Assembly: GCA_963082875.1 (NCBI GenBank) | Contig: OY720098.1 | Span: forward strand, 14,756,001 to 14,820,000 | DNA from: Corella eumyota | Lineage: Eukaryota; Chordata; Ascidiacea; Phlebobranchia; Corellidae | DNA: 64,000 nucleotides | Reading direction: 5' to 3' | In this document: positions 10,619 through 22,669 of the stretch, one piece after another | Layout: each line of letters opens with the position of its first letter | Numbering within the stretch: the first letter of the stretch is position 1 | Translations under genes and position numbers: made by a program | Notes under the pieces: generated by a model | What the model saw: the letters and a program-made list of their open reading frames with translations, nothing else | Databases searched by the model: none | Told to the model about the DNA's origin: nothing

Positions 10619-10780
10619 ATACTTACCTGAAGAGGGTATTCAATGCAATCAGGCAGGCAGTGAGACCAGGGCGAGGCTCAGTCATTGCAATTCGACTGAG
10701 CTGACATCTGCGATTGCCCCAAATGTGGGTAACTCGGTCGTATAATTTGTGATAGTGGGGTCTGCGTTCGCGCTAACCCT
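10619..10780 (+). ncRNA. RNU1: U1 snRNA gene copy 21, diverged
   Basis: Class V, Sm-G. It shares the full variant set of copy 17, located 2064 bp upstream. Confidence 0.82.
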
Positions 10781-11120
10781 TTATTTTATTAATTTTGTGT
10801 GATAATGATGTTTGGTGCAAATACCGGTACCAACTTGCTGTTGCAGGTAATCTAGTTAAACAATATACATTTATTCTTAAGCTATACGCTAAATGTCGAA
10901 ATATAAGCAAAAATGTTGCTTTGTTGGTTTGGATTAAATCCGATTCCTTTTAGCTCGTAATCGAACGCCATGACTGGTATATGCCATTGTGGCCTCCTTT
11001 TTAAAATTTATAGAAATAATATCATAAAAACCTGTTTAATTGTTAGAAAATATTTGCGCGAGCACCACAAATGGGAAGTTATAATTCATTGGGCAGCCGT
11101 CCGTTTGCGATGAATGCAGC

Positions 11121-11282
11121 ATACTTACCTGACGAGGGTCTTCACTGCGATCAGGCAGGCAGTGGGCCCAGGACGAGGCTCAGTAATTGCACTTCGACTG
11201 AGCTGACCTCTGCGATTACCCCAAATGTGGGTAACTCGGTCGTATAATTTCTGATAGTGGGGTCTGCGTTCGCGCTAACCCT
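11121..11282 (+). ncRNA. RNU1: U1 snRNA gene copy 22
   Basis: Class B, Sm-C, SL3-P; twin of copy 18 (CCAGGACGAGGC, CAGUAAUUGCAC). Confidence 0.92.
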
Positions 11283-11640
11283 TTATTTTATTAATTTTGT
11301 GTGTTATTGATGTTTGTTGCAAATATCGGTACCTACTTACTGTATGTTTGTTGTATGTAACGTAAATTTATCTAGTTAAGCAATATACATTTATTCTTAA
11401 GCTATACGCAAAACGTCGAAATATAAGCAAAAGTGTTGCTTTGTTGATTTGGCTTAAATCCGATTTCTTTCAGCTCGTATTCGAATGTCATGACCGGTAT
11501 ATGCCACTGTGGCGTCCTTTTTCAAATCAAAAAAAATAATTACATAAAAACCTGTTTAATTGTTAGAGAATATTTGCGCGAGCACCACAAATGGGAAGTT
11601 ATTATTCATTTGTCAGCCGTCCGTTTGCGATGTATGCAGC

Positions 11641-11802
11641 ATACTTACCTGACGAGGGTCTTCACTGCGATCAGGCAGGCAGTGGGCCCAGGGCGAGACT
11701 CAGTCATTGCACTTCGATTGAGCTGACCTCTGCGATTACCCCAAATGTGGGTAACTCGGTAGTATAATTTCTGATAGTGGGGTCTGCGTTCGCGCTAACC
11801 CT
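11641..11802 (+). ncRNA. RNU1: U1 snRNA gene copy 23
   Basis: Class E, Sm-C, SL3-P; twin of copy 19 with one extra change, CGGUAGUAUAA, just before the Sm site. Confidence 0.93.
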
Positions 11803-12161
11803 TTATTTTATTAATTTTGTGTGCTATTGATGTTTGTTGCAAATATCGGTACCTACTTACTGTATGTTTGTTGTATGTAATGTAAATCTATCTAGTTAAG
11901 CAATATACATTTATTCTTAAGCTATACGCAAAACGTCGAAATATAAGCGAAAAGTGTTGCTTTGTTGATTTGGCTTAAATCCTATTTCTTTCAGCTCGTA
12001 ATCGAATGCCATGACCGGTATACGCCACTGTGGCGTCCTTTTTCAAATCAAAAAAAATAATTACATAAAAACCTGTTTAATTGTTAGAGAATATTTGCGC
12101 GAGCACCACAAATGGAAATTTATAATTCAATCGGCTGCCGTGCAATTGCGATGTATGCGGC

Positions 12162-12323
12162 ATACTTACCTGACGAGGGTCTTCACTGCGATCAGGCAGG
12201 CAGTGGGCCCAGGGCGAGGCTCAGTCATTGCACTTCGACTGAGCTGACCTCTGCGATTACCCCAAATGTGGGTAACTCGGTCGTATAATTTCTGATAGTG
12301 GGGTCTGCGTTCGCGCTAACCCT
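12162..12323 (+). ncRNA. RNU1: U1 snRNA gene copy 24, consensus
   Basis: Class K, Sm-C, SL3-P; matches the array consensus. Confidence 0.95.
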
Positions 12324-12682
12324 TTATTTTATTAATTTTGTGTGTTATTGATGTTTGTTGCAAATATCGGTACATACTTACTGTATGTTTGTTGTATGTA
12401 ACGTAAATCTATCTAGTTAAGCAATATACATTTATTCTTAAGCTATACGCAAAACGTCGAAATATAAGCGAAAAGTGTTGCTTTGTTGATTTGGCTTAAA
12501 TCCTATTTCTTTCAGCTCGTATTTGAATGCCATGACCGGTATATGCCACTGTGGCGTCCTTTTTCAAATCAAAAAAAATAATTACATAAAAACCTGTTTA
12601 ATTGTTAGAGAATATTTGCGCGAGCACCACAAATGGAAATTTATAATTCAATCGGCTGCCGTGCAATTGCGATGTATGCGGC

Positions 12683-12844
12683 ATACTTACCTGACGAGGG
12701 TCTTCACTGCGATCAGGCAGGCAGTGGGCCCAGGGCGATGCTCAGTCATTGCACTTCGACTGAGCTGACCTCTGCGATTACCCCAAATGTGGGTAACTCG
12801 GTCGTATAATTTCTGATAGTGGGGTCTGCGTTCGCGCTAACCCT
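12683..12844 (+). ncRNA. RNU1: U1 snRNA gene copy 25
   Basis: Class K gene under an E-type distal upstream region (TATTTGAATGCC). Sm-C, SL3-P, with GGGCGAUGCUCAG. Confidence 0.94.
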
Positions 12845-13203
12845 TTATTTTATTAATTTTGTGTGTTATTGATGTTTGTTGCAAATATCGGTACCTACTT
12901 ACTGTATGTTTGTTGTATGTAATGTAAATCTATCTAGTTAAGCAATATACATTTATTCTTAAGCTATACGCAAAACGTCGAAATATAAGCGAAAAGTGTT
13001 GCTTTGTTGATTTGGCTTAAATCCTATTTCTTTCAGCTCGTAATCGAATGCCATGACCGGTATACGCCACTGTGGCGTCCTTTTTCAAATCAAAAAAAAT
13101 AATTACATAAAAACCTGTTTAATTGTTAGAGAATATTTGCGCGAGCACCACAAATGGAAATTTATAATTCAATCGGCTGCCGTGCAATTGCGATGTATGC
13201 GGC

Positions 13204-13365
13204 ATACTTACCTGACGAGGGTCTTCACTGCGATCAGGCAGGCAGTGGGCCCAGGGCGAGGCTCAGTCATTGCACTTCGACTGAGCTGACCTCTGCGATT
13301 ACCCCAAATGTGGGTAACTCGGTCGTATAATTTCTGATAGTGGGGTCTGCGTTCGCGCTAACCCT
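13204..13365 (+). ncRNA. RNU1: U1 snRNA gene copy 26, consensus
   Basis: Class K, Sm-C, SL3-P; matches the array consensus. Confidence 0.95.
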
Positions 13366-13724
13366 TTATTTTATTAATTTTGTGTGTTATTGATGTTTGT
13401 TGCAAATATCGGTACCTACTTACTGTATGTTTGTTGTATGTAATGTAAATCTATCTAGTTAAGCAATATACATTTATTCTTAAGCTATACGCAAAACGTC
13501 GAAATATAAGCGAAAAGTGTTGCTTTGTTGATTTGGCTTAAATCCTATTTCTTTCAGCTCGTAATCGAATGCCATGACCGGTATACGCCACTGTGGCGTC
13601 CTTTTTCAAATCAAAAAAAATAATTACATAAAAACCTGTTTAATTGTTAGAGAATATTTGCGCGAGCACCACAAATGGAAATTTATAATTCAATCGGCTG
13701 CCGTGCAATTGCGATGTATGCGGC

Positions 13725-13886
13725 ATACTTACCTGACGAGGGTCTTCACTGCGATCAGGCAGGCAGTGGGCCCAGGGTGAGGCTCAGTCATTGCACTTCG
13801 ACTGAGCTGACCTCTGCGATTACCCCAAATGTGGGTAACTCGGTCGTATAATTTGTGATAGTGGGGTCTGCGTTCGCGCTAACACT
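13725..13886 (+). ncRNA. RNU1: U1 snRNA gene copy 27
   Basis: Class K, Sm-G, SL3-P, with CCAGGGUGAGGC. The 3' end reads GCUAACACUU, which weakens the base of stem-loop IV. Followed by a short spacer; twin of copy 31. Confidence 0.93.
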
Positions 13887-14226
13887 TTATTTTATTAATT
13901 TTGTGTGATAATGATGTTTGGTGCAAATACCGGTACCAACTTGCTGTTGCAGGTAATCTAGTTAAGCAATATACATTTATTCTTAAGCTATACGCTAAAC
14001 GTCGAAATATAAGCAAAAATGTTGCTTTGTTGATTTGGCTTAAATCCGATTTCTTTCAGCTCGTATTTGAATGCCATGACCGGTATATGCCACTGTGGCG
14101 TCCTTTTTCAAATCAAAAAAAATAATTACATAAAAACCTGTTTAATTGTTAGAGAATATTTGCGCGAGCACCACAAATGGGAAGTTATTATTCATTTGAC
14201 AGCCGTCCGTTTGCGATGTATGCGGC

Positions 14227-14388
14227 ATACTTACCTGACGAGGGTCTTCACTGCGATCAGGCAGGCAGTGGGCCCAGGGCGAGGCTCAGTCATTGCACTT
14301 CGACTGAGCTGACCTCTGCGATTACCCCAAATGTGGGTAACTCGGTCGTATAATTTCTGATAGTGGGGTCTGCGTTCGCGCTAACCCT
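14227..14388 (+). ncRNA. RNU1: U1 snRNA gene copy 28, in a recombinant unit
   Basis: Class E, Sm-C, SL3-P; the RNA is consensus. The unit starts with a class B short spacer but switches to E-type sequence at about 14030, before the gene. This is consistent with an unequal exchange or conversion tract. Confidence 0.94.
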
Positions 14389-14747
14389 TTATTTTATTAA
14401 TTTTGTGTGCTATTGATGTTTGTTGCAAATATCGGTACCTACTTACTGTATGTTTGTTGTATGTAATGTAAATCTATCTAGTTAAGCAATATACATTTAT
14501 TCTTAAGCTATACGCAAAACGTCGAAATATAAGCGAAAAGTGTTGCTTTGTTGATTTGGCTTAAATCCTATTTCTTTCAGCTCGTAATCGAATGCCATGA
14601 CCGGTATACGCCACTGTGGCGTCCTTTTTCAAATCAAAAAAAATAATTACATAAAAACCTGTTTAATTGTTAGAGAATATTTGCGCGAGCACCACAAATG
14701 GAAATTTATAATTCAATCGGCTGCCGTGCAATTGCGATGTATGCGGC

Positions 14748-14909
14748 ATACTTACCTGACGAGGGTCTTCACTGCGATCAGGCAGGCAGTGGGCCCAGGG
14801 CGAGGCTCAGTCATTGCACTTCGACTGAGCTGACCTCTGCGATTACCCCAAATGTGGGTAACTCGGTCGTATAATTTCTGATAGTGGGGTCTGCGTTCGC
14901 GCTAACCCT
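14748..14909 (+). ncRNA. RNU1: U1 snRNA gene copy 29, consensus
   Basis: Class K, Sm-C, SL3-P; matches the array consensus. Confidence 0.95.
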
Positions 14910-15268
14910 TTATTTTATTAATTTTGTGTGTTATTGATGTTTGTTGCAAATATCGGTACATACTTACTGTATGTTTGTTGTATGTAACGTAAATCTATCT
15001 AGTTAAGCAATATACATTTATTCTTAAGCTATACGCAAAACGTCGAAATATAAGCGAAAAGTGTTGCTTTGTTGATTTGGCTTAAATCCTATTTCTTTCA
15101 GCTCGTATTTGAATGCCATGACCGGTATATGCCACTGTGGCGTCCTTCTTCAAATCAAAAAAAATAATTACATAAAAACCTGTTTAATTGTTAGAGAATA
15201 TTTGCGCGAGCACCACAAATGGAAATTTATAATTCAATCGGCTGCCGTGCAATTGCGATGTATGCGGC

Positions 15269-15430
15269 ATACTTACCTGACGAGGGTCTTCACTGCGATC
15301 AGGCAGGCAGTGGGCCCAGGGCGAGGCTCAGTCATTGCACTTCGACTGAGCTGACCTCTGCGATTACCCCAAATGTGGGTAACTCGGTCGTATATTTTCT
15401 GATAGTGGGGTCTGCGTTCGCGCTAACCCT
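15269..15430 (+). ncRNA. RNU1: U1 snRNA gene copy 30, Sm-site variant
   Basis: Class K, SL3-P. The Sm region reads UAUAUUUUCUGAU instead of UAUAAUUUCUGAU. The purine at the second position of the Sm site is replaced by U, which could reduce Sm-ring assembly. M6 has the same change. Confidence 0.9.
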
Positions 15431-15789
15431 TTATTTTATTAATTTTGTGTGTTATTGATGTTTGTTGCAAATATCGGTACCTACTTACTGTATGTTTGTT
15501 GTATGTAATGTAAATCTATCTAGTTAAGCAATATACATTTATTCTTAAGCTATACGCAAAACGTCGAAATATAAGCGAAAAGTGTTGCTTTGTTGATTTG
15601 GCTTAAATCCTATTTCTTTCAGCTCGTAATCGAATGCCATGACCGGTATACGCCACTGTGGCGTCCTTTTTCAAATCAAAAAAAATAATTACATAAAAAC
15701 CTGTTTAATTGTTAGAGAATATTTGCGCGAGCACCACAAATGGAAATTTATAATTCAATCGGCTGCCGTGCAATTGCGATGTATGCGGC

Positions 15790-15951
15790 ATACTTACCTG
15801 ACGAGGGTCTTCACTGCGATCAGGCAGGCAGTGGGCCCAGGGTGAGGCTCAGTCATTGCACTTCGACTGAGCTGACCTCTGCGATTACCCCAAATGTGGG
15901 TAACTCGGTCGTATAATTTGTGATAGTGGGGTCTGCGTTCGCGCTAACACT
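15790..15951 (+). ncRNA. RNU1: U1 snRNA gene copy 31
   Basis: Class K, Sm-G, SL3-P; twin of copy 27 2065 bp upstream (GGGUGAGGC, GCUAACACUU). Confidence 0.93.
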
Positions 15952-16291
15952 TTATTTTATTAATTTTGTGTGATAATGATGTTTGGTGCAAATACCGGTA
16001 CCAACTTGCTGTTGCAGGTAATCTAGTTAAGCAATATACATTTATTCTTAAGCTATACGCTAAACGTCGAAATATAAGCAAAAATGTTGCTTTGTTGGTT
16101 TGGATTAAATCCGATTCCTTTTAGCTCGTAATCGAACGCCATGACCGGTATATGCCACTGTGGCGTCCTTTTTAAAATTTATAGAAATAATAACATAAAA
16201 ACCTGTTTAATTGTTAGAGAATATTTGCGCGAGCACCACAAATGGGAAGTTATAATTCATTGGGCAGCCGTCCGTTTGCGATGAATGCAGC

Positions 16292-16453
16292 ATACTTACC
16301 TGACGAGGGTCTTCACTGCGATCAGGCAGGCAGTGGGACCAGGGCGAGGCTCAGTCATTGCACTTCGACTGAGCTGACCTCTGCGATTACCCCAAATGTG
16401 GGTAACTCGGTCGTATAATTTCTGATAGTGGGGTCTGCGTTCGCGCTAACCCT
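16292..16453 (+). ncRNA. RNU1: U1 snRNA gene copy 32
   Basis: Class B, Sm-C, SL3-P, with GUGGGACCAGG. This is the first copy of the B subtype that recurs through 16-29 kb. Confidence 0.94.
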
Positions 16454-16811
16454 TTATTTGATTAATTTTGTGTGTTATTGATGTTTGTTGCAAATATCGG
16501 TACATACTTACTGTATGTTTGTTGTATTTAACGTAAATCTATCTAGTTAAGCAATATACATTTATTCTTAAGCTATACGCAAAACGTCGAAATATAAGCA
16601 AAAGTGTTGCTTTGTTGATTTGGCTTAAATCCGATTTCTTTCAGCTCGTATTTGAATGCCATGACCGGTATATGCCACTGTGGCGTCCTTTTTCAAATCA
16701 AAAAAAATAATTACATAAAAACCTGTTTAATTGTTAGAGAATATTTGCGCGAGCACCACAAATGGGAAGTTATTATTCATTTGACAGCCGTCCGTTTGCG
16801 ATGTATGCGGC

Positions 16812-16973
16812 ATACTTACCTGACGAGGGTCTTCACTGCGATCAGGCAGGCAGTGGGCCCAGGGCGAGGCTCAGTCATTGCACTTCGACTGAGCTGACCT
16901 CTGCGATTACCCAAAATGTGGGTAACTCGGTCGTATAATTTCTGATAGTGGGGTCTGCGTTCGCGCTAACCCT
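16812..16973 (+). ncRNA. RNU1: U1 snRNA gene copy 33
   Basis: Class E, Sm-C, SL3-Q; otherwise consensus. Confidence 0.95.
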
Positions 16974-17332
16974 TTATTTTATTAATTTTGTGTGTTATTG
17001 ATGTTTGTTGCAAATATCGGTACCTACTTACTGTATGTTTGTTGTATGTAATGTAAATCTATCTAGTTAAGCAATATACATTTATTCTTAAGCTATACGC
17101 AAAACGTCGAAATATAAGCGAAAAGTGTTGCTTTGTTGATTTGGCTTAAATCCTATTTCTTTCAGCTCGTATTTGAATGCCATGACCGGTATATGCCACT
17201 GTGGCGTCCTTTTTCAAATCAAAAAAAATAATTACATAAAAACCTGTTTAATTGTTAGAGAATATTTGCGCGAGCACCACAAATGGAAAGTTATAATTCA
17301 ATCGGCTGCCGTGCAATTGCGATGTATGCGGC

Positions 17333-17494
17333 ATACTTACCTGACGAGGGTCTTCACTGCGATCAGGCAGGCAGTGGGCCCAGGGCGAGGCTCAGTCATT
17401 GCACTTCGACTGAGCTGACATCTGCGATTACCCCAAATGTGGGCAACTCGGTCGTATAATTTCTGATAGTGTGGTCTGCGTTCGCGCTAACCCT
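17333..17494 (+). ncRNA. RNU1: U1 snRNA gene copy 34
   Basis: Class K with ATGGAAAGTT in the PSE-like element. Sm-C, with GACAUCUGCG, UGUGGGCAACUCGG and GUGUGGUCUGCG. The downstream spacer has the 2-bp insertion GGTACCTCTACTT. Confidence 0.92.
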
Positions 17495-17855
17495 TTATTT
17501 TATTAATTTTGTGTGTTATTGATGTTTGTTGCAAATATCGGTACCTCTACTTACTGTATGTTTGTTGTATGTAATGTAAATCTATCTAGTTAAGCAATAT
17601 ACATTTATTCTTAAGCTATACGCAAAACGTCGAAATATAAGCGAAAAGTGTTGCTTTGTTGATTTGGCTTAAATCCTATTTCTTTCAGCTAGTAATCGAA
17701 TGCCATGACCGGTATACGCCACTGTGGCGTCCTTTTTCAAATCAAAAAAAATAATTACATAAAAACCTGTTTAATTGTTAGAGAATATTTGCGCGAGCAC
17801 CACAAATGGAAATTTATAATTCAATCGGCTGCCGTGCAATTGCGATGTATGCGGC

Positions 17856-18017
17856 ATACTTACCTGACGAGGGTCTTCACTGCGATCAGGCAGGCAGTGG
17901 GCCCAGGGCGAGGCTCAGTCATTGCACTTCGACTGAGCTGACCTCTGCGATTACCCAAAATGTGGGTAACTCGGTCGTATAATTTCTGATAGTGGGGTCT
18001 GCGTTCGCGCTAACCCT
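17856..18017 (+). ncRNA. RNU1: U1 snRNA gene copy 35
   Basis: Class K, Sm-C, SL3-Q. Confidence 0.95.
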
Positions 18018-18376
18018 TTATTTTATTAATTTTGTGTGTTATTGATGTTTGTTGCAAATATCGGTACCTACTTACTGTATGTTTGTTGTATGTAATGTAA
18101 ATCTATCTAGTTAAGCAATATACATTTATTCTTAAGCTATACGCAAAACGTCGAAATATAAGCGAAAAGTGTTGCTTTGTTGATTTGGCTTAAATCCTAT
18201 TTCTTTCAGCTCGTATTTGAATGCCATGACCGGTATATGCCACTGTGGCGTCCTTTTTCAAATCAAAAAAAATAATTACATAAAAACCTGTTTAATTGTT
18301 AGAGAATATTTGCGCGAGCACCACAAATGGAAAGTTATAATTCAATCGGCTGCCGTGCAATTGCGATGTATGCGGC

Positions 18377-18538
18377 ATACTTACCTGACGAGGGTCTTCA
18401 CTGCGATCAGGCAGGCAGTGGGCCCAGGGCGAGGCTCAGTCATTGCACTTCGACTGAGCTGACCTCTGCGATTACCCCAAATGTGGGTAACTCGGTCGTA
18501 TAATTTCTGATAGTGGGGTCTGCGTTCGCGCTAACCCT
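18377..18538 (+). ncRNA. RNU1: U1 snRNA gene copy 36, consensus
   Basis: Class K (ATGGAAAGTT subtype), Sm-C, SL3-P; consensus RNA. The next spacer has the same 2-bp insertion as that after copy 34. Confidence 0.95.
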
Positions 18539-18899
18539 TTATTTTATTAATTTTGTGTGTTATTGATGTTTGTTGCAAATATCGGTACCTCTACTTACTG
18601 TATGTTTGTTGTATGTAATGTAAATCTATCTAGTTAAGCAATATACATTTATTCTTAAGCTATACGCAAAACGTCGAAATATAAGCGAAAAGTGTTGCTT
18701 TGTTGATTTGGCTTAAATCCTATTTCTTTCAGCTCGTAATCGAATGCCATGACCGGTATACGCCACTGTGGCGTCCTTTTTCAAATCAAAAAAAATAATT
18801 ACATAAAAACCTGTTTAATTGTTAGAGAATATTTGCGCGAGCACCACAAATGGAAATTTATAATTCAATCGGCTGCCGTGCAATTGCGATGTATGCGGC

Positions 18900-19061
18900 A
18901 TACTTACCTGACGAGGGTCTTCACTGCGATCAGGCAGGCAGTGGGCCCAGGGCGAGGCTCAGTCATTGCACTTCGACTGAGCTGACCTCTGCGATTACCC
19001 CAAATGTGGGTAACTCGGTCGTATAATTTCTGATAGTGAGGTCTGCGTTCGCGCTAACCCT
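18900..19061 (+). ncRNA. RNU1: U1 snRNA gene copy 37
   Basis: Class K, Sm-C, SL3-P, with GUGAGGUCUGCG in stem-loop IV. Confidence 0.94.
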
Positions 19062-19420
19062 TTATTTTATTAATTTTGTGTGTTATTGATGTTTGTTGCA
19101 AATATCGGTACCTACTTACTGTATGTTTGTTGTATGTAATGTAAATCTATCTAGTTAAGCAATATACATTTATTCTTAAGCTATACGCAAAACGTCGAAA
19201 TATAAGCGAAAAGTGTTGCTTTGTTGATTTGGCTTAAATCCTATTTCTTTCAGCTCGTAATCGAATGCCATGACCGGTATACGCCACTGTGGCGTCCTTT
19301 TTCAAATCAAAAAAAATAATTACATAAAAACCTGTTTAATTGTTAGAGAATATTTGCGCGAGCACCACAAATGGAAATTTATAATTCAATCGGCTGCCGT
19401 GCAATTGCGATGTATGCGGC

Positions 19421-19582
19421 ATACTTACCTGACGAGGGTCTTCACTGCGATCAGGCAGGCAGTGGGCCCAGGGTGAGGCTCAGTCCTTGCACTTCGACTG
19501 AGCTGACCTCTGCGATTACCCCAAATGTGGGTAACTCGGTCGTATAATTTGTGATAGTGGGGTCTGCGTTCGCGCTAACCCT
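19421..19582 (+). ncRNA. RNU1: U1 snRNA gene copy 38
   Basis: Class K, Sm-G, SL3-P. GGGUGAGGC and CAGUCCUUGCAC change the U1A-binding AUUGCAC to CUUGCAC, as in copies 59 and 62. Confidence 0.92.
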
Positions 19583-19922
19583 TTATTTTATTAATTTTGT
19601 GTGATAATGATGTTTGGTGCAAATACCGGTACCAACTTGCTGTTGCAGGTAATCTAGTTAAGCAATATACATTTATTCTTAAGCTATACGCTAAACGTCG
19701 AAATATAAGCAAAAATGTTGCTTTGTTGGTTTGGATTAAATCCGATTCCTTTTAGCTCGTAATCGAACGCCATGACCGGTATATGCCACTGTGGCGTCCT
19801 TTTTAAAATTTATAGAAATAATAACATAAAAACCTGTTTAATTGTTAGAGAATATTTGCGCGAGCACCACAAATGGGAAGTTATAATTCATTGGGCAGCC
19901 GTCCGTTTGCGATGAATGCAGC

Positions 19923-20084
19923 ATACTTACCTGACGAGGGTCTTCACTGCGATCAGGCAGGCAGTGGGACCAGGGCGAGGCTCAGTCATTGCACTTCGAC
20001 TGAGCTGACCTCTGCGATTACCCCAAATGTGGGTAACTCGGTCGTATAATTTCTGATAGTGGGGTCTGCGTTCGCGCTAACCCT
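19923..20084 (+). ncRNA. RNU1: U1 snRNA gene copy 39
   Basis: Class B, Sm-C, SL3-P, GUGGGACCAGG. First member of the B-E-K higher-order repeat. Confidence 0.94.
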
Positions 20085-20443
20085 TTATTTTATTAATTTT
20101 GTGTGTTATTGATGTTTGTTGCAAATATCGGTACATACTTACTGTATGTTTGTTGTATGTAACGTAAATCTATCTAGTTAAGCAATATACATTTATTCTT
20201 AAGCTATACGCAAAACGTCGAAATATAAGCAAAAGTGTTGCTTTGTTGATTTGGCTTAAATCCGATTTCTTTCAGCTCGTATTTGAATGCCATGACCGGT
20301 ATACGCCACTGTGGCGTCCTTTTTCAAATCAAAAAAAAATAATTACATAAAAACCTGTTTAATTGTTAGAGAATATTTGCGCGAGCACCACAAATGGGAA
20401 GTTATTTTTCATTTGACAGCCGTCCGTTTGCGATGTATGCAGC

Positions 20444-20605
20444 ATACTTACCTGACGAGGGTCTTCACTGCGATCAGGCAGGCAGTGGGCCGAGGGCGAG
20501 GCTCAGTCATTGCACTTCGACTGAGCTGACCTCTGCGATTACCCAAAATGTGGGTAACTCGGTCGTATAATTTCTGATAGTGGGGTCTGCGTTCGCGCTA
20601 ACCCT
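20444..20605 (+). ncRNA. RNU1: U1 snRNA gene copy 40
   Basis: Class E, Sm-C, SL3-Q, with GGGCCGAGG. The upstream A-run is one base longer than in its relatives. Confidence 0.94.
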
Positions 20606-20964
20606 TTATTTTATTAATTTTGTGTGTTATTGATGTTTGTTGCAAATATCGGTACCTACTTACTGTATGTTTGTTGTATGTAATGTAAATCTATCTAGTT
20701 AAGCAATATACATTTATTCTTAAGCTATACGCAAAACGGCGAAATATAAGCGAAAAGTGTTGCTTTGTTGATTTGGCTTAAATCCTATTTCTTTCAGCTC
20801 GTATTTGAATGCCATGACCGGTATATGCCACTGTGGCGTCCTTTTTCAAATCAAAAAAAATAATTACATAAAAACCTGTTTAATTGTTAGAGAATATTTG
20901 CGCGAGCACCACAAATGGAAATTTATAATTCAATCGGCTGCCGTGCAATTGCGATGTATGCGGC

Positions 20965-21126
20965 ATACTTACCTGACGAGGGTCTTCACTGCGATCAGGC
21001 AGGCAGTGGGCCCAGGGCGAGGCTCAGTCATTGCACTTCGACTGAGCTGACCTCTGCGATTACCCCAAATGTGGGTAACTCGGTCGTATAATTTGTGATA
21101 GTGGGGTCTGCGTTCGCGCTAACCCT
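20965..21126 (+). ncRNA. RNU1: U1 snRNA gene copy 41
   Basis: Class K, Sm-G, SL3-P. The distal spacer upstream has AAACGGCGAAATA for AAACGTCGAAATA. Confidence 0.95.
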
Positions 21127-21466
21127 TTATTTTATTAAATTTGTGTGATAATGATGTTTGGTGCAAATACCGGTACCAACTTGCTGTTGCAGGTAATCTA
21201 GTTAAGCAATATACATTTATTCTTAAGCTATACGCTAAACGTCGAAATATAAGCAAAAATGTTGCTTTGTTGGTTTGGATTAAATCCGATTCCTTTTAGC
21301 TCGTAATCGAACGCCATGACCGGTATATGCCACTGTGGCGTCCTTTTTAAAATTTATAGAAATAATAACATAAAAACCTGTTTAATTGTTAGAGAATATT
21401 TGCGCGAGCACCACAAATGGGAAGTTATAATTCATTGGGCAGCCGTCCGTTTGCGATGAATGCAGC

Positions 21467-21628
21467 ATACTTACCTGACGAGGGTCTTCACTGCGATCAG
21501 GCAGGCAGTGGGACCAGGGCGAGGCTCAGTGATTGCACTTCGACTGAGCTGACCTCTGCGATTACCCCAAATGTGGGTAACTCGGTCGTATAATTTCTGA
21601 TAGTGGGGTCTGCGTTCGCGCTAACCCT
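21467..21628 (+). ncRNA. RNU1: U1 snRNA gene copy 42
   Basis: Class B, Sm-C, SL3-P, GUGGGACCAGG, and CAGUGAUUGCAC at the U1A loop stem. Confidence 0.94.
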
Positions 21629-21986
21629 TTATTTTATTAATTTTGTGTGTTATTGATGTTTGTTGCAAATATCGGTACATACTTACTGTATGTTTGTTGT
21701 ATGTAACGTAAATCTATCTAGTTAAGCAATATACATTTATTCTTAAGCTATACGCAAAACGTCGAAATATAAGCAAAAGTGTTGCTTTGTTGATTTGGCT
21801 TAAATCCGATTTCTTTCAGCTCGTATTTGAATGCCATGACCGGTATACGCCACTGTGGCGTCCTTTTTCGAATCAAAAAAAATAATTACATAAAAACCTG
21901 TTTAATTGTTAGAGAATATTTGCGCGAGCACCACAAATGGGAAGTTATTTTTCATTTGACAGCCGTCCGTTTGCGATGTATGCAGC

Positions 21987-22148
21987 ATACTTACCTGACG
22001 AGGGTCTTCACTGCGATCAGGCAGGCAGTGGGCCGAGGGCGAGGCTCAGTCATTGCACTTCGACTGAGCTGACCTCTGCGATTACCCAAAATGTGGGTAA
22101 CTCGGTCGTATAATTTCTGATAGTGGGGTCTGCGTTCGCGCTAACCCT
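21987..22148 (+). ncRNA. RNU1: U1 snRNA gene copy 43
   Basis: Class E, Sm-C, SL3-Q, GGGCCGAGG. Confidence 0.94.
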
Positions 22149-22507
22149 TTATTTTATTAATTTTGTGTGTTATTGATGTTTGTTGCAAATATCGGTACCT
22201 ACTTACTGTATGTTTGTTGTATGTAATGTAAATCTATCTAGTTAAGCAATATACATTTATTCTTAAGCTATACGCAAAACGTCGAAATATAAGCGAAAAG
22301 TGTTGCTTTGTTGATTTGGCTTAAATCCTATTTTTTTCAGCTCGTATTTGAATGCCATGACCGGTATATGCCACTGTGGCGTCCTTTTTCAAATCAAAAA
22401 AAATAATTACATAAAAACCTGTTTAATTGTTAGAGAATATTTGCGCGAGCACCACAAATGGAAATTTATAATTCAATCGGCTGCCGTGCAATTGCGATGT
22501 ATGCGGC

Positions 22508-22669
22508 ATACTTACCTGACGAGGGTCTTCACTGCGATCAGGCAGGCAGTGGGCCCAGGGCGAGGCTCAGTCATTGCACTTCGACTGAGCTGACCTCTGC
22601 GATTACCCCAAATGTGGGTAACTCGGTCGTATAATTTGTGATAGTGGGGTCTGCGTTCGCGCTAACCCT
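22508..22669 (+). ncRNA. RNU1: U1 snRNA gene copy 44
   Basis: Class K, Sm-G, SL3-P; third member of a B-E-K block. Confidence 0.95.

Larger units (their letters stand above)
8470..12597 (+). repeat. Two-fold 2064-bp higher-order repeat (V-B-E-K units)
   Basis: Copies 17-20 recur as copies 21-24 with exact 2064-bp spacing (8555/10619, 9057/11121, 9577/11641, 10098/12162) and shared private variants. This shows a block duplication of four units. Block ends are approximate. Confidence 0.9.
11890..16020 (+). repeat. Two-fold 2065-bp higher-order repeat
   Basis: Copies 24-27 and 28-31 lie 2065 bp apart. Both blocks end in a K unit with GGGTGAGGC, Sm-G and the unusual GCTAACACTT 3' end. The first unit differs between blocks (K versus E). 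Ends are approximate. Confidence 0.8.
17090..19180 (+). repeat. Two-fold 1044-bp higher-order repeat
   Basis: Copies 34-35 and 36-37 repeat with 1044-bp spacing. Both blocks contain the ATGGAAAGTT PSE variant followed by a spacer with the same 2-bp insertion (GGTACCTCTACTT), found nowhere else in the array. Confidence 0.85.
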
